Below, piece after piece: positions 12,903 through 23,233 of a DNA stretch of 64,000 nt. Every line of letters starts with the position of its first letter. Position 1 is the stretch's first letter. The position numbers and the translations under genes were made by a program. The stretch is from Microbotryomycetes sp. JL201. Its lineage: Eukaryota > Basidiomycota > Microbotryomycetes. The notes beneath the pieces are model-generated. The model saw only the letters and a list, made by a program, of their open reading frames with translations. It made no database searches and was not told where the DNA came from. The stretch is taken from assembly GCA_033819885.1 (NCBI GenBank), contig JAQYUZ010000002.1, positions 620,001-684,000 of the forward strand, written 5' to 3'.

Positions 12903-14746
12903 ATGTCGCACCAGCAGCAGCAGACGGCTCAGCTGCTCGAGGTGTTTGGGTTCCTCAGCGACGCTCAGGCACCCGTCAGGCGCATCGCACTCGCTTCGCT
13001 ATTGTCAGTCACGAGCCTCGCGCCGCGCTCAGCGCTACTTAATGACAATTTTGACGCTCGCGGGCTCCTCACGCAGACCGTACACGACGCCCGACAAGCC
13101 AGAGCGCAGCTTGTTCATGCGAGAACACTTTATCGAGCAGATTGCGACAATGTGCGCAGATCAAGAGGTATGTTTGTGCACAGACGTCGGAATCATGCGT
13201 CTGCTCAGCAGTCTTGCTCGCCGCCATTTACTCACTTGCAAATTTGGCGTCACGCCGTTGCTGACAATCACATCGCTCGCAGATCATCGCTCACGACGCC
13301 TTGTCGGCCCTAATCAATCTCACGAGCTCCATCATCGTCTCGACAAGACTAGCAAAAATCCCCGGCTACCTCGCCGGCCTCGTGCGCATGATCATCGTCA
13401 GTCGCCTCGAAGCGTGGTGGCAATAACAAAGGCGTTCGCTGATGGTCTGATACAACCGAATTACAGGACGAGAAAGCAGTCTTGTCAGAATTGGCATGCA
13501 TGCTCTTGAGCAACCTGTCAAAGATTGAGCAGATATCGATGCAGTTGCTCGGTCTTCACGTACCATTCGTAATGCGCGCGGAGCAACCCGCAACAGAAGA
13601 CCAACCCGCAGGCGGCAAAGACTCCAGTGATGAACGAAGTACAAAGGTTAGATCGGTTGAGGAAGAGATTCCGGCGCTCGACTTGCTGTTGGAGGTGTTC
13701 TCGCGTGGTGAAGGCAAAAAATGGAACCCGAACGCCACATATGATTTCCTGGCGCCAGTGTTTGCCAACGTCGCCATGGTCAGTCCTGAGACAAAATTTC
13801 AAATGCTATTACCCTTTCAATTGACCTGAATGTCATCAGCTGCCCGAGGGTCGAGCATTCCTCTTGGCGACGCCTTCGCCAGAAGTCGAGCCGCCGCTAT
13901 CTGTCCTGATCTCGTTCACCGAGCACCCATCTCCTATCCGACGTGGAGGGGTCGCATCCTGCATCAAGTGAGCGCACTCGCGTGTCTCCAAAGTCGTTCG
14001 CTGACTTCAACACGCCCATACAGGAACTGCGCCTTCCAGAAAGCTTGCCACCCGCGACTGATCGCACCATCAAATGACGCCAAACCCGCAGAAGGCTGCA
14101 TCGACATTCTGACACAGCTTTTACTGCCTCTTTGTGGCCCCGAAGAGTTCGACATTGACGTCAGTCGCGATTGGCCATTGTCCAAGCCAACATATTGATA
14201 TCTCTCGCTCACCGCACAGGACTTGGATGAACTACCAACAGAGCTACAACTATTGCCCAAAGACAAAGTTCGCGAGCCAGATGCCAACATTCGAATGATT
14301 CTTGTCGAGGCTTTAGTTTTACTCGCTTCGACTCGAGCGACGAGAGAATCGATGCGGAGGCGTGGCGTGTATCAGGTCATCAAAGTCGCACACTTGGCAG
14401 AGAAATCCCAAAAGGTGGGCGGACATGCTCACGGTCCACTATCGCCGAAGTGAGCGCCTAAAAAATTGTTGAACCTTGTGCGCAGGTCAAAGACCCGATC
14501 GTCAAACTCGTCAATTTGCTCATGCGCGACGAGGCCGACTCTACCGCAATCGAGGAGATTGAACCCGACACGGCCAGACCAGACCCGGATACCGTATTTG
14601 TGTCCGCCGAAGGTCAAGAAGTGCGACAATACACAGACCCAGAGCCGGCACCGCCCGAGTTTGAGCCGGCAGAGGCTAAATCCCAGAATGAACAGCCGAA
14701 GTTAATCGACGATGAGGACGAAGAGGAGATGCTGCTAGAGGTCTAG
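12903..14746 (+). CDS. HGH1: Hgh1 family armadillo-like protein (eEF2 folding cochaperone)
   Basis: Hgh1 acts in the cytosol with TRiC/CCT and Hsp90 to fold translation elongation factor eEF2. The N-terminus LLEVFGFLSDAQAPVRRIAL is the first family repeat. Later exons give LASMLLSNL-like LACMLLSNLSKIEQ, LLLEVFSRGEGKKWNPNATYDFLAPVFANVAM, then the C-terminal DUF384 block DLDELPTELQLLPKDKVREPD and SMRRRGVYQVIKVAHLAE. The tail is acidic (LIDDEDEEEMLLEV). At least five short introns interrupt it (e.g. near 13795-13850 and 14410-14485). ATG 12903 is used because it opens directly into the conserved repeat. The gene is divergent from ADE17 and its stop lies 34 nt from the NIT gene stop (convergent). 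Confidence 0.88.
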
Positions 14747-14780
14747 ATGCCTCTTCTGGGCTGTTCTATTGTAAATTGCA

Positions 14781-15763
14781 TCACAGCTCGTTCAAACTGT
14801 ACACATCCGACCGTCGTTGCTGCCACAGCGGCATGTCTCTCCGAATCGTCTCGAGCCATTCGAGATCAATGTCTGCCATCGCGAACGTCCCTTGCTTTTC
14901 GACAGGATCTTCTGACCTCGGCGCTCTATCTCCAGCTTGAGCGACAATCGTGCCCCACGGATCGACAATCATGGCGTGTCCAAATGACTGTCGCGTTGCG
15001 GTGTGCGAACCAATTTGGGCGGGCGCGAGGACATATGTCTGAGTCTCGATGGCCCTCGCTCTCAACAGTGTTTCTGCGGCGGGAGGCACGTCAATTTAAT
15101 TCAGATCGTACATTGGAGCGCCCGTCGTGCTTACCCCAGTGGGCAGCGCCCGTCTTGAGCGTGAAGGCCGAAGGATAGGTCAAGATCTCAGCGCCTCGCT
15201 CCCGCAAAAGAAGGGACCCCTCGGGGAACCGCAAATCGTAGCAAGTCTGCATTCCCACTTTGCCTGCCGATGTTGGGATAACTTTTGGCAGACGGTCACC
15301 TCGGATTGTCGTCTTGCTTTCGAGAATTTGAGCGCCACCTTTGATGTCGACGTCAAAGAGATGGACCTTTCTGTACGCCTCGGCCAGGTCGCCCTCCGGC
15401 GAGATGAGCTTTGAAGCAGTCAGACGGCATGTTTGCTCACGCACGGATACCGAGCAGACAAAGACGGACCAGGTTTGAATTGAAACATCGCTTGTCAACC
15501 CGACCTTGCTCGTGCACGCCAACTCCAACCCAGATCTGAGATTCTTTAGCTTGCTGCGTGATACCCTTCACAAATTTGGAGCTCTCGAGAGCTTCACAGA
15601 GTCGTTCGACATCGGCTGTGTTGGCAATGAAGTCGCTCGCTTCCGGCAGCCACAAGAGCTTGCACCCGACAGACGCTGCTCTCTTGATGATTGACTGACA
15701 TATCTCGAGGTTGCGATTAACGTTGGGCGTCGAGCACAATTGTCCAACGGCGACGCGCGTCAT
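14781..15763 (-). CDS. NIT2: Nitrilase-family amidase (Nit1 / yeast Nit2 type, deaminated glutathione amidase)
   Basis: Carbon-nitrogen hydrolase of the Nit branch, a metabolite-repair enzyme hydrolysing deaminated glutathione. Starts MTRVAVGQLCSTPN. The Glu-Lys-Cys triad is visible: Glu in LLWLPEASDF, Lys in AYRKVHLFDVD, Cys in GMQTCYDLRFPE. The downstream conserved RARAIETQTYVLAPAQIG and GHAMIVDPWGTIVAQAG complete the domain; the end is MPLWQQRRSDVYSLNEL. Two or three short introns occur (near 15410-15445 and 15075-15130). The reading frame stays open to an upstream ATG at 15877, which would add a 38-residue Ser-rich extension. I prefer 15763 because the preceding sequence is pyrimidine-rich, like a leader. 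A CACGTG lies at 15903-15908. Confidence 0.88.
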
Positions 15764-16082
15764 TGAAACTGTAGCTGAGCTGATGCTTGGAGACCGCTCG
15801 TCAGCTTTATGTATGGATAAATTCTGAGAATTTGGAGAAGGAGAGGGCTGGTAAAAGGATGCGCTTGAGGCTGGCATCGAGTTCTTCGACAGCAGGGAAG
15901 CTCACGTGACCCAGGTGGATGAGGCAGAAGTACAGGACGGGAGAGGGCCGAATATATCGTCAAAGTATACAACACAATCTTTCCTCGAATAATGCAGAAT
16001 GACCCTCGCGCCGAATGGCGCACCCGTTTTTCACAACCTAGCCCACATGATCCCCTTGCTCGAGCTCAGAGCGCTGAAGAGG

Positions 16083-16817
16083 CTAGTCAAAGTACCATTT
16101 AATGGGCAAGACACCCTGATCGAGGTTGCCGAGCTGCAAAAAAGGATCTATTTCAGCGACAAAGCGAAGCGAGTCGCCTCTTTGTGCCCACCTCTTTGAA
16201 AGCGCCGACGGAGAGGTCAAGCGAGCCCCAAGCACAAGTCGGGCATTCGTCGGCTACTTTTGCTCGCAGCTGGCGGCCGTTCGCCGTATTTTGAATCACG
16301 ACCCACTTGCCACAGTGGCCTTGATTCGCAACTTGCGGCGTGTTGACGGCGACGACCTTGTCACCATCAGACGATTTCCATCCGCACGAGCCATAGTTGC
16401 CGTGCTGCTCGTACCAGGTTGCTTGGCCAGAGAATGTTTGCTTGGATAACAAGTTGAAATTCTTGCCTTTGTCGCCGCCTTTGCCCTTGTCCTTGCCCTT
16501 GCCTTTTCCTTTTCCCTTGCCTTTGTCTTTGCCCTTGTTCTTGTTTTTGTTCTTTCCCTTGCCCTTCTTCTTCTTGCTTTGAGCTTCAGACTGAAGGAAC
16601 AGTCAGAATGGCCATGTCCAGCCCAAAATACTCAGAAACTTACTCCACGCTCCTCCAACGTCACATCACGTTGCTCCAGTGTAACCTCTGAAGGTGATGT
16701 TGCAACGTCTCGCTCCGCTACTGTGAGAATGTCGGCCGCAGGAACGGCCACAGGGGCCGCAGCGGCAATCGTGGCCGCCACAAGCGCCGTCAACGAGACT
16801 AGCAATGTCGATCGCAT
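16083..16817 (-). CDS. Secreted RlpA/barwin-like double-psi beta-barrel protein with Lys-Gly linker
   Basis: Secreted single-domain DPBB protein. Three exons: 16644-16817, 16192-16590 and 16083-16133. Exon 1 encodes a signal peptide (MRSTLLVSLTALVAATIAAAA) and a short propeptide-like region with two Arg-Asp steps. Exon 2 opens with a strongly basic low-complexity linker of repeated Lys-Gly/Lys-Asn steps (DNA 16455-16580). The DPBB fold follows: SGQATWYEQHGNYGSCGW, the CGKWVVIQN segment, VADECPTCAWGSLDLSVGAF. Exon 3 finishes it as ELGNLDQGVLPIKWYFD. Without exon 3 the frame would end in an unrelated RRLASLCR tail, so the 58-nt intron (16134-16191) is well supported. Family members are found in fungal cell walls and effectors; the role here is unknown. 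Confidence 0.82.
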
Positions 16818-17902
16818 TTTTGTTTGTGAGAGAGTTCGGTATATCGTAGAGGTGCAGAAAGTATCGTTTACGACAATGAAAAGGAAAAGAGGCAAAGCCA
16901 CCGTCGATTGCATGTCGTTCTGCTCATCTGTTCCCGCACGATGACTTCCAGCCCTTTCATGTGTACTATTTTGCTTGCCTGTATCGGCGTGCTGCCCTTC
17001 ATTGCACGACGATCCAGCCTCGTCAAAGTTGCATTCCTTGAAATTTCCGGGGTGTCTTCGCGCGCAAGGTCTCCGCGCGTCGCGACGGAACATTGACGCC
17101 TGCGCGCGGACCGAGGGTCAAAGTGAAGCCGGCGCTTGTTGCTTTCTTTGTTCTCGGCTTTTCAAGGTCAAATTCCCGGCCGGTCAACTCCACAATCAGA
17201 TCGCGAGCGGCAGATCCCCGTGCGGCCGGAAACGGCGCGCGCCCCAAAAAATTTCGATTGCACCCGCTCAAAGGAGGCTATACCTGGCGATGGGATAAAC
17301 CTTGCGAGGGAATGTCGGACCCTTCTGTTTTGGTGTCAATGGGGGTGTACCGCGCAAAGCTATTTCGATTTCAAAGAAGGGAAAAAAAAAACGTTTGAGG
17401 AGAGCGACCCCGTCTCACAAATGCGCTCGGGCCTCGAAATCCCATGCTGCATCGTGAGCACGTGACTCGGATGCCCCCTTGCTACCTTGCGCGAATTGCT
17501 ACTCGATTTGAGGGACGTTAATTCGCGCAAAATCTGGTGCTTCAAAGAAGCTAGCTTGTTAAGGCATCGCGAGACATGCCTCAGACCCGAGAGAGGGACC
17601 AATCATTTCTCGATTTGTATCCGAGTAATGAGCGACTCGTTCCATCAAGTACTTAGCATAAGTACGCTGCAGAGCGTCGGGCGCAACACAATGGGAGCAA
17701 AGTAGAAATGACCATGGCAGCCATCGTAAAGGTGTTACAAAAATGATAACGGGACCTGATCAAGCTGTTTGCCGTCTGCTGCCCGCTTGCTCCATCGAGA
17801 CAACACACAGAAACCGTACCCAGATCGCCGCTTCCCTCCATCCAAACGCAGGCCGGCGAGATTCGAATCTTGACACATGACAAACAAGAAAGGCGAGTCC
17901 AC
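16818..17902. other. Intergenic, about 1.1 kb
   Basis: Between the DPBB gene promoter and the RPL19 stop. Small frames exist but none has motifs or a convincing splice structure. It contains an 11-bp perfect inverted repeat (17487-17497 and 17520-17530), a CACGTG at 17459-17464, and short A or T runs. The palindrome gattcgaatc at 17860-17869 recalls a tRNA T-loop, but no tRNA can be folded around it. Confidence 0.5.
17487..17530. repeat. Perfect 11-bp inverted repeat with 22-nt loop
   Basis: ttgcgcgaatt (17487-17497) is the exact reverse complement of aattcgcgcaa (17520-17530), separated by 22 nt. It could form a hairpin or be a dyad for a DNA-binding protein. No gene overlaps it. Confidence 0.6.
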
Positions 17903-18952
17903 TTATTGCTTAGTCTCGGCCTCGGTCTCGACGGCGATGATGGCGGAGCGCTTCTCGGCGATGCGCTCGGCGCGGCGCTCGCGGGCGGCCTTGTTCTTCG
18001 TTCGGCGGGCCTCCATCTGGTCTTGCAAGACCTTGGTGCGCGATTGCTCGGCCTTGGCCTTGTGGATGTGGTCCATCAATACACGCTGCACGGTAGAGCT
18101 GTCAGCTTGGAGAGATCAACTGAGGACCAGGGATGAGAACGCACCTTGTTCTAGTGAGAAGAGACAACGAGCACAGGAATCAGCAGCTGCAGGAAAGACA
18201 TCAAAGACACGAACGAACCTTGAAGACGTTACCCTGCGTTAAGAAGCAATGTCAGCGTAAAGCGAGCGAGAGCAGGTTCGACGCGTCTCACCTTGGCCTT
18301 CATGTACAACTCGTGGTAGCTGTTTGTAGCAAATGTCGACGTCAGTCTGCAAGTTCGTCAAAGTGACGACTGGCTCGGTTGTCCCTGACGTACAGGTGCT
18401 TGTTAATCTTGCCCTGCTCGCGGTACTTGCGGAGCATGCGCCTCAACACGCGCTGCCTTCTCATCCACAGGACCTTGGTGGGCATGCGGGCCTCGGCTGT
18501 ACCCTTTCGCTTTCCAACACCGGTGTGACGACCCTTGGCCTTGGCAGCGTCGTGTGCGCGAACACGCGAGCGCGAGTGGATAACCTGAGGCTTGACGATG
18601 ATGTAACCATCCTTGCGAAGCGAACGGATGCTGCAATGGATATGCAAACGGTGCTGTCAGCCACCGATCCTCGCTCTCTCCTGCTGGGGCGCCCGTCCAG
18701 CCCGACTCGAGTTTGACCTACTTGGCGCGCGAGTTGGCGTTGGCAATCTCGGACAAGTGCGAGGGATCAAGGTAGATCTTCCTCTTGCCGACACCCAAGA
18801 CCTGCAAGCGGTGTCGTCGTGCAGCGAGGCCGGGCCGAGAAAATTTGGATGGGAGCGGGCGCGAGCGCCGTCAGCATGGTCACACGCCGCGCACATGCCG
18901 CAGACAGACGCACGGATGCGGCCAAACGCTTCTGCGAGCTGAGGTTTGACAT
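17903..18952 (-). CDS. RPL19: 60S ribosomal protein eL19
   Basis: Structural protein of the large ribosomal subunit. Seven exons are needed to rebuild the conserved protein. Exon 1 (18914-18952) gives [13 protein letters not shown]. Exon 2 (from 18801) gives [26 protein letters not shown]. The third carries [12 protein letters not shown] through GKINKHL. Three tiny exons follow: 18292-18319 (28 nt, YHELYMKAK), 18219-18233 (15 nt, GNVFK) and 18145-18150 (6 nt, NK). The last exon, 17903-18085, starts [16 protein letters not shown] and ends in an acidic-basic tail. All phases match and the joined GNVFKNKRVLM is nearly invariant in eukaryotes, so the micro-exons are credible. The intron density is typical of fungal ribosomal protein genes. 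Confidence 0.95.
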
Positions 18953-20593
18953 GGCGGCCTTCGAGACGACGTAGACGAGGGCGAAGCGTATGGGGCGGGG
19001 CGACCAATGTGAGCGGCAAAAACAGGAGGCGGGCGAGCGCGAGTCAGGTGCGAGCTCTGAAAGTCAACAAAGTATCAGTGTCTTTCTCACCCTTTCTCAG
19101 GCAGTGAATTTTGCTGAAGAAGAAAACAACTCCATGTGAGACTTGCAGGATCGTCAGACGTGACTCGAGCCTAAGCCACTGCCTGCAGGCTAGACGTGTC
19201 GTAGGCTTGGAACCGGGCTCGACGAGTCATATACTTTCATAGCATGCCGTTCTTTCGCAAGCGAGTCGTTCGCAGCCGAGTCTAGCAATCTAAACCAAGT
19301 CCGGTCCGTGAAGTGTTTGAGATAGATTACAGGACCTGGATGAGAGCAGCTCGCAATCGCCGAGAGCTTTGCCAGCAAGACAACCTGTACAGTTTCAAAC
19401 ATTCGATTCTTCCGTCAGACTGCTCAAAGGTTGACAGTGAGATGAGCGGGGCGGCAATGCAAAATCGAGACGACGCCGAAACATGGTAATTGTGGTTTAC
19501 CATCACCGGTTGCGAGCGGATGTTGCAATCATGTCGCTTAGTTTGCAGCAAATAAGCTGGACAGAAGACAGCACCGAAAGGGCTGCATGCATGCATCCGT
19601 GAATGATGTGTGGCCGACGTAGAGCGCGACACGAACCGACTATGAAGGGGTCGGAGCTCGTCACGTCCTCAGCATGAATTAGCCTCCTGTGGGCTCGTCG
19701 AGAGCTTTGCACTACTGAGGTCGACCCGTGACGCAACTCGCTTACACCATGTCTATGAAGGGGGGTTTTCCGATATTAGAGAAAATTATATGGAACCACC
19801 AGCAAATTGCTCGTATTGCGGCCTGATACCGGAACTCAAAGTTCAACTGCTACATCATGATAGACAGCAGCTCGGATGTGTCGCACGACATATGCAGTGT
19901 GGAGATGTGACCGCGATTGCAATTTCAAGGGTCTCAGCGCAAGAGTCCAGCTTCGATGAAGACGTCAAAAACAATTCAGCATTAGGTATTTGCCGTGGCT
20001 TCAGATCATGTAAGGCAACTAGCCATCGACTCAATCACACTCGATTCCTCGATGCACCGGCGTTCTATTTGTCGTTTCCCATGGGCTCATCATTTCGTCA
20101 TCCATCACAGCCGGAAACCCAAGCTGTCTGCTTCTCAGAGTGCCGCTGCCTGGGACCCCAAAATTGTAGTGATGCATTGCCCGCGAAGAGCAGCACTGCA
20201 CAGATGCAGTGCAGCACATGCGCGTTTTGTACTGAAATTGGCTGTAGCATTTTTTAAACCTTCAAACGTCAGGGTTCGGATTGAAAACGGCCAAAGCGCG
20301 GGGGAGCGTCTTGCCAGTTTTTTAATTTTCGTTTCAGGCGGCCGCGGCCCCCCGCAGTCGCCGGTGCGCGTGGAGGGAGAGTTGGGCGATCATCCGTTCC
20401 CCAGGGCGTCGAGGAAGCCGGTCGTGTGCTGCGACCACCCCCAGCTGCGAAACCCTGAAAATGAAACGGTGCAACCCCGGCACTTTTTTCAACACGGAGA
20501 ACAAAGAAGACGACGGCAAACTCCACTCCCTTCCTTTCTCTTTCATCCTCACCTTCCATCTTCTCCTCCTCTCAATCGTTCATCTTCGACACG
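18953..20593. other. Intergenic, about 1.6 kb; possible unrecognised gene
   Basis: The region separates divergent RPL19 and a secreted DPBB gene. It holds both promoters; a pyrimidine-rich run (20525-20580) lies just upstream of the DPBB start. On the minus strand at 19190-19402, an open frame containing VVLLAKLSAIASCSHPGP and FRLLDSAANDSLAKERHAM looks somewhat protein-like, but I could not link it to a start exon or a family. A plus-strand frame at 19790-20257 has no recognisable features. Confidence 0.3.
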
Positions 20594-21825
20594 ATGCTCT
20601 TCTCCGTCGCTTCCGTCCTCGCTTTGGCCGCTTCAACGCGTGCCGCTCCCATCGCAGCTTCGCTTGCTGCTGTTGAGGCTGCTTTGTCGCTGCCCAACAC
20701 TACCCAGACCAACGAAGCCGTCTTCTACTACCGTGAGTTGAATAATTGCAGACTGCTCTTCGATGGGCGGTAGACGTCAGAATCGACTTTGAGATATTCA
20801 ATGCTGACCAGTGCTTCACACCAAACAGAGAACGGAAACGCTGGCGCTTGCGGCTTGTACTCGCAAGACTCTGACCTCGTTGTCGGCCTGCCTTACGAAT
20901 TCTACAACGAGACCGGCCTCGTCTCGCCTTACTGCGGCAAGTACATTGTCGTTCGCGGCGTCCAGACCAACAAGACTGTCACTGCTCGCGTCGCCGATGC
21001 ATCGGCCACCAACGGCACTCTTTCCATGTCTGTCGCCGCATGGCGCGCGATTGACGGCGACTCCGGCCTGAGTGAGTCACCTCGTCGCTTGAGCAGACTC
21101 AAAAAAGAACTATTTCTGATCATCGTCATATCACTTTTACAGAGACCGTCAAGTGGCGCTTCGCCAATGCTACCGAGACTGAGGAGGCCAAGGCTGCTCT
21201 CGAGTCTGATGACGAGACGACTACCGTTGCCGCTGCCCCCTCTACCACTGCTCGCGCTGCCACGACTGCTGCTGCTCGCACAACCACCGCTGCCACCACG
21301 ACTTCCGAATACGTTGCCCCTACGACGACCACCACCACTTCCGAGTACGTCGCGCCTACCACTACGACGACCACCGCCGAGTGGACTCCTGAGTCGACTT
21401 CCGAGTACGTCGCCCCTACCACCACGACCACCACTTCGGAGTGGGTTGCCCCTACCACCACGACCGAGCAGCCTCAAGCCACCCAGCAACAGTCGTATCA
21501 ATCTGATTCGTCTGCGTCGTCTGGTTCGTACTCTGGCACGGCTACCTACTTCTTCCAGGGCGGCGCCGCCGGCAACTGCGGTACCGTTCACTCCGACTCG
21601 GACTACATTGTCGCTTTGACCACCTCGATGTACTCTGGTGGCTCGCACTGCGGCCAGGGCGTTCACATCTGCTCGACCTCGACCGGCCGCTGCGTTGATG
21701 CGACTGTCGCCGACTCGTGCCCCTCGTGCTCAAGCTCGGGCGATCTCGACTTGTCTGAGGCTGCTTTCAACGCCATCGCCAGCCCTTCTGACGGTGTCAC
21801 CCCCATCAGCTGGTCGTTCTCGTAA
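20594..21825 (+). CDS. Secreted twin double-psi beta-barrel protein with Thr-rich spacer
   Basis: Secreted cell-wall-type protein. Exons 20594-20732, 20829-21071 and 21143-21825. A signal peptide (MLFSVASVLALAASTRAAP) leads into a first DPBB-like domain: YYQNGNAGACGLYSQDS, then SPYCGKYIVV. Its later half reads ARVADASATNGTLSMSVAAW and lacks the usual Cys-Pro-x-Cys and Asp-Leu-Asp-Leu-Ser signature. A Thr/Ala spacer follows, with repeats of SEYVAPTTTTT (about 21300-21465), likely O-mannosylated. The second DPBB (SGTATYFFQGGAAGNCG to VADSCPSCSSSGDLDLSEAAF and TPISWSFS) keeps the full signature. No GPI signal is visible. Intron phases are consistent. It is related in fold, not closely in sequence, to the gene at 16083-16817. 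Confidence 0.88.
21300..21465 (+). repeat. Thr-rich coding tandem repeat
   Basis: About four imperfect copies of a unit encoding SEYVAPTTTTT, the last copies reading AEWTPE and SEWVAP. They form the stalk between the two DPBB domains of the host gene. Length variation between strains would be expected. Confidence 0.7.
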
Positions 21826-22650
21826 ACGGATCGTCACCGGTTGACGATTTTCCGCCTCTCCCTCTCCCTCTCCTTCTCTCGACCAATAGATCGACAGCGT
21901 CTTTTACACCGACACTTGTCGCCATGTCATCACTAGAATTTTGGGTGGTCCCCCGCTCGTTTTACCATCGGGCGAGGTTCGTGAATTCTCTCTTTTTGGG
22001 CACCAGGGCATTTGTTATACCATAGGCTTTCTTCTCCAATCGCCGACCTTCCTTTCACGACATACGAGACAGACACTTGGCTTCTCCTCTTCGTCTTTCA
22101 TTCTCGCCCCTCGTGCTCCTTTTCTTCACTCTTTCCTTCCATGTGTAGCCTTAGACGCCGCATGTATCACCCGTAGCTTGACGATACCTTTCTCTTTCAC
22201 GAACCACCTCAAAATGTTTATAAAGATAGATTGCTTTTGCAAAGCATTTCGATCGTTCCTTCGCATCTTTGCTTGTCTCCTGAGCGAGCGACTGAGCTTC
22301 TGACGTCTGAAAAAATCTCAGAGCTTTTCTGGATTTGTGCAGTGATTTCGCAATCTGGTAGCCTTTTGTGGTCAGCTGTGTGCACGAAGTTGAGGCCGTG
22401 CAGGATCGGCGACGAATATTTGTAGAACATGATGAGCTGATACTTGGCTGCGATTTCGGTGTCGATCCAGCTCGAGCTCATGCCAAGTCCGAGAGCCGTC
22501 CGCTTCGATTTCGCTTCCAGAGTGTGCGCCGATTGGGCCCATCGCGCCGACACACACAAGCTTGTTGCTACGAACAAGTGATGATGTTTTGCGAGAATGT
22601 ATTTGATCTACAACAGAGCGGAAGCCAGCTTTCTCTGATATACATCAATT
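21826..22650. other. Intergenic, about 0.8 kb
   Basis: 3' side of the twin-DPBB gene, starting with a long pyrimidine-rich stretch (21850-21890 and 22060-22190). I see open frames only as incidental runs; no domain, tRNA or repeat is evident. Confidence 0.4.
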
Positions 22651-22659
22651 CGTCTTTTC

Positions 22660-23109
22660 GCCTGCAGGAGGCAGTGTCAGCGTCGAGGCCATTTGTATGT
22701 TGAATCGCTCGCTCAGATCCGATGCATGCGAGCGACAGTAATGTCAGACTTGCCTTGGCTCATTCTCGTCAAGGCGCCACCCCTCGAGGCCATGTGGCGT
22801 TCTCGTTTCTTTGCGTCGTTTGTTCGCTTTGCCCAAATGAAATAAGGCAATGCGACTGGAACACGTGAATCGTGTAGAATCATCAGTTCCGACGCTCCTC
22901 CTGAGCGAGACCAGGACACACCTCCGAGGACCGCTGCGAAACTGATGAGCGTGCCGCCTTGCATCAGCAGCGGAGACTGTCAGCCATCGACAATGCTTCG
23001 ATAGATGATTGTACGACTGACGCATGGTCGATCGCGACGCGACCGTCTTTGCGGCGGCCGTTTGACCAGCAGACCTCGGCGCGCTTGCAGACGACGACGC
23101 TGAGCTCAT
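22660..23109 (-). CDS. Possible small single-TM protein
   Basis: A tentative short multi-exon gene. The ATG at 23109 opens a Ser/Ala-rich frame (MSSASSSASAPRSAGQ). After an intron ending ctgacag, a frame reads SPLLMQGGTLISFAAVLG. A second intron (gtgtgt to gttccag) then joins it to VALPYFIWAKRTNDAKKRERHM, giving one hydrophobic segment followed by a basic cytosolic or matrix-side stretch. The end may use a GC-AG intron (gcaagt donor near 22755) to give RMSQGEKTN, or read on to an earlier stop. The join between the first and second exons is not resolved. The pattern suits a small mitochondrial or ER membrane protein, but I do not recognise the family. Confidence 0.33.
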
Positions 23110-23233
23110 CCCGTCCGATCGCCTCTACCGCTTCAAGAGGAGACGACTTTTAGTACGACGAGGCTGGGCGCTGTGATGAACCTGAGCCTAGAAGAGAGAG
23201 AGGCGAAGGTCACGTGCCGGTTGACTTTGGCCG

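Noticed and set aside
17840-17880. tRNA-like T-loop palindrome gattcgaatc
   Set aside because: No acceptor stem, anticodon arm or A-box can be placed at the right distance on either strand.
19790-20257. Plus-strand 155-codon frame in the RPL19 upstream region
   Set aside because: Cys-rich but without recognisable domain, signal peptide or splice structure; taken as chance.
20929-21666. Gly/Arg-rich minus-strand frame opposite the twin-DPBB gene
   Set aside because: Shadow of the Thr-rich repeat on the opposite strand.
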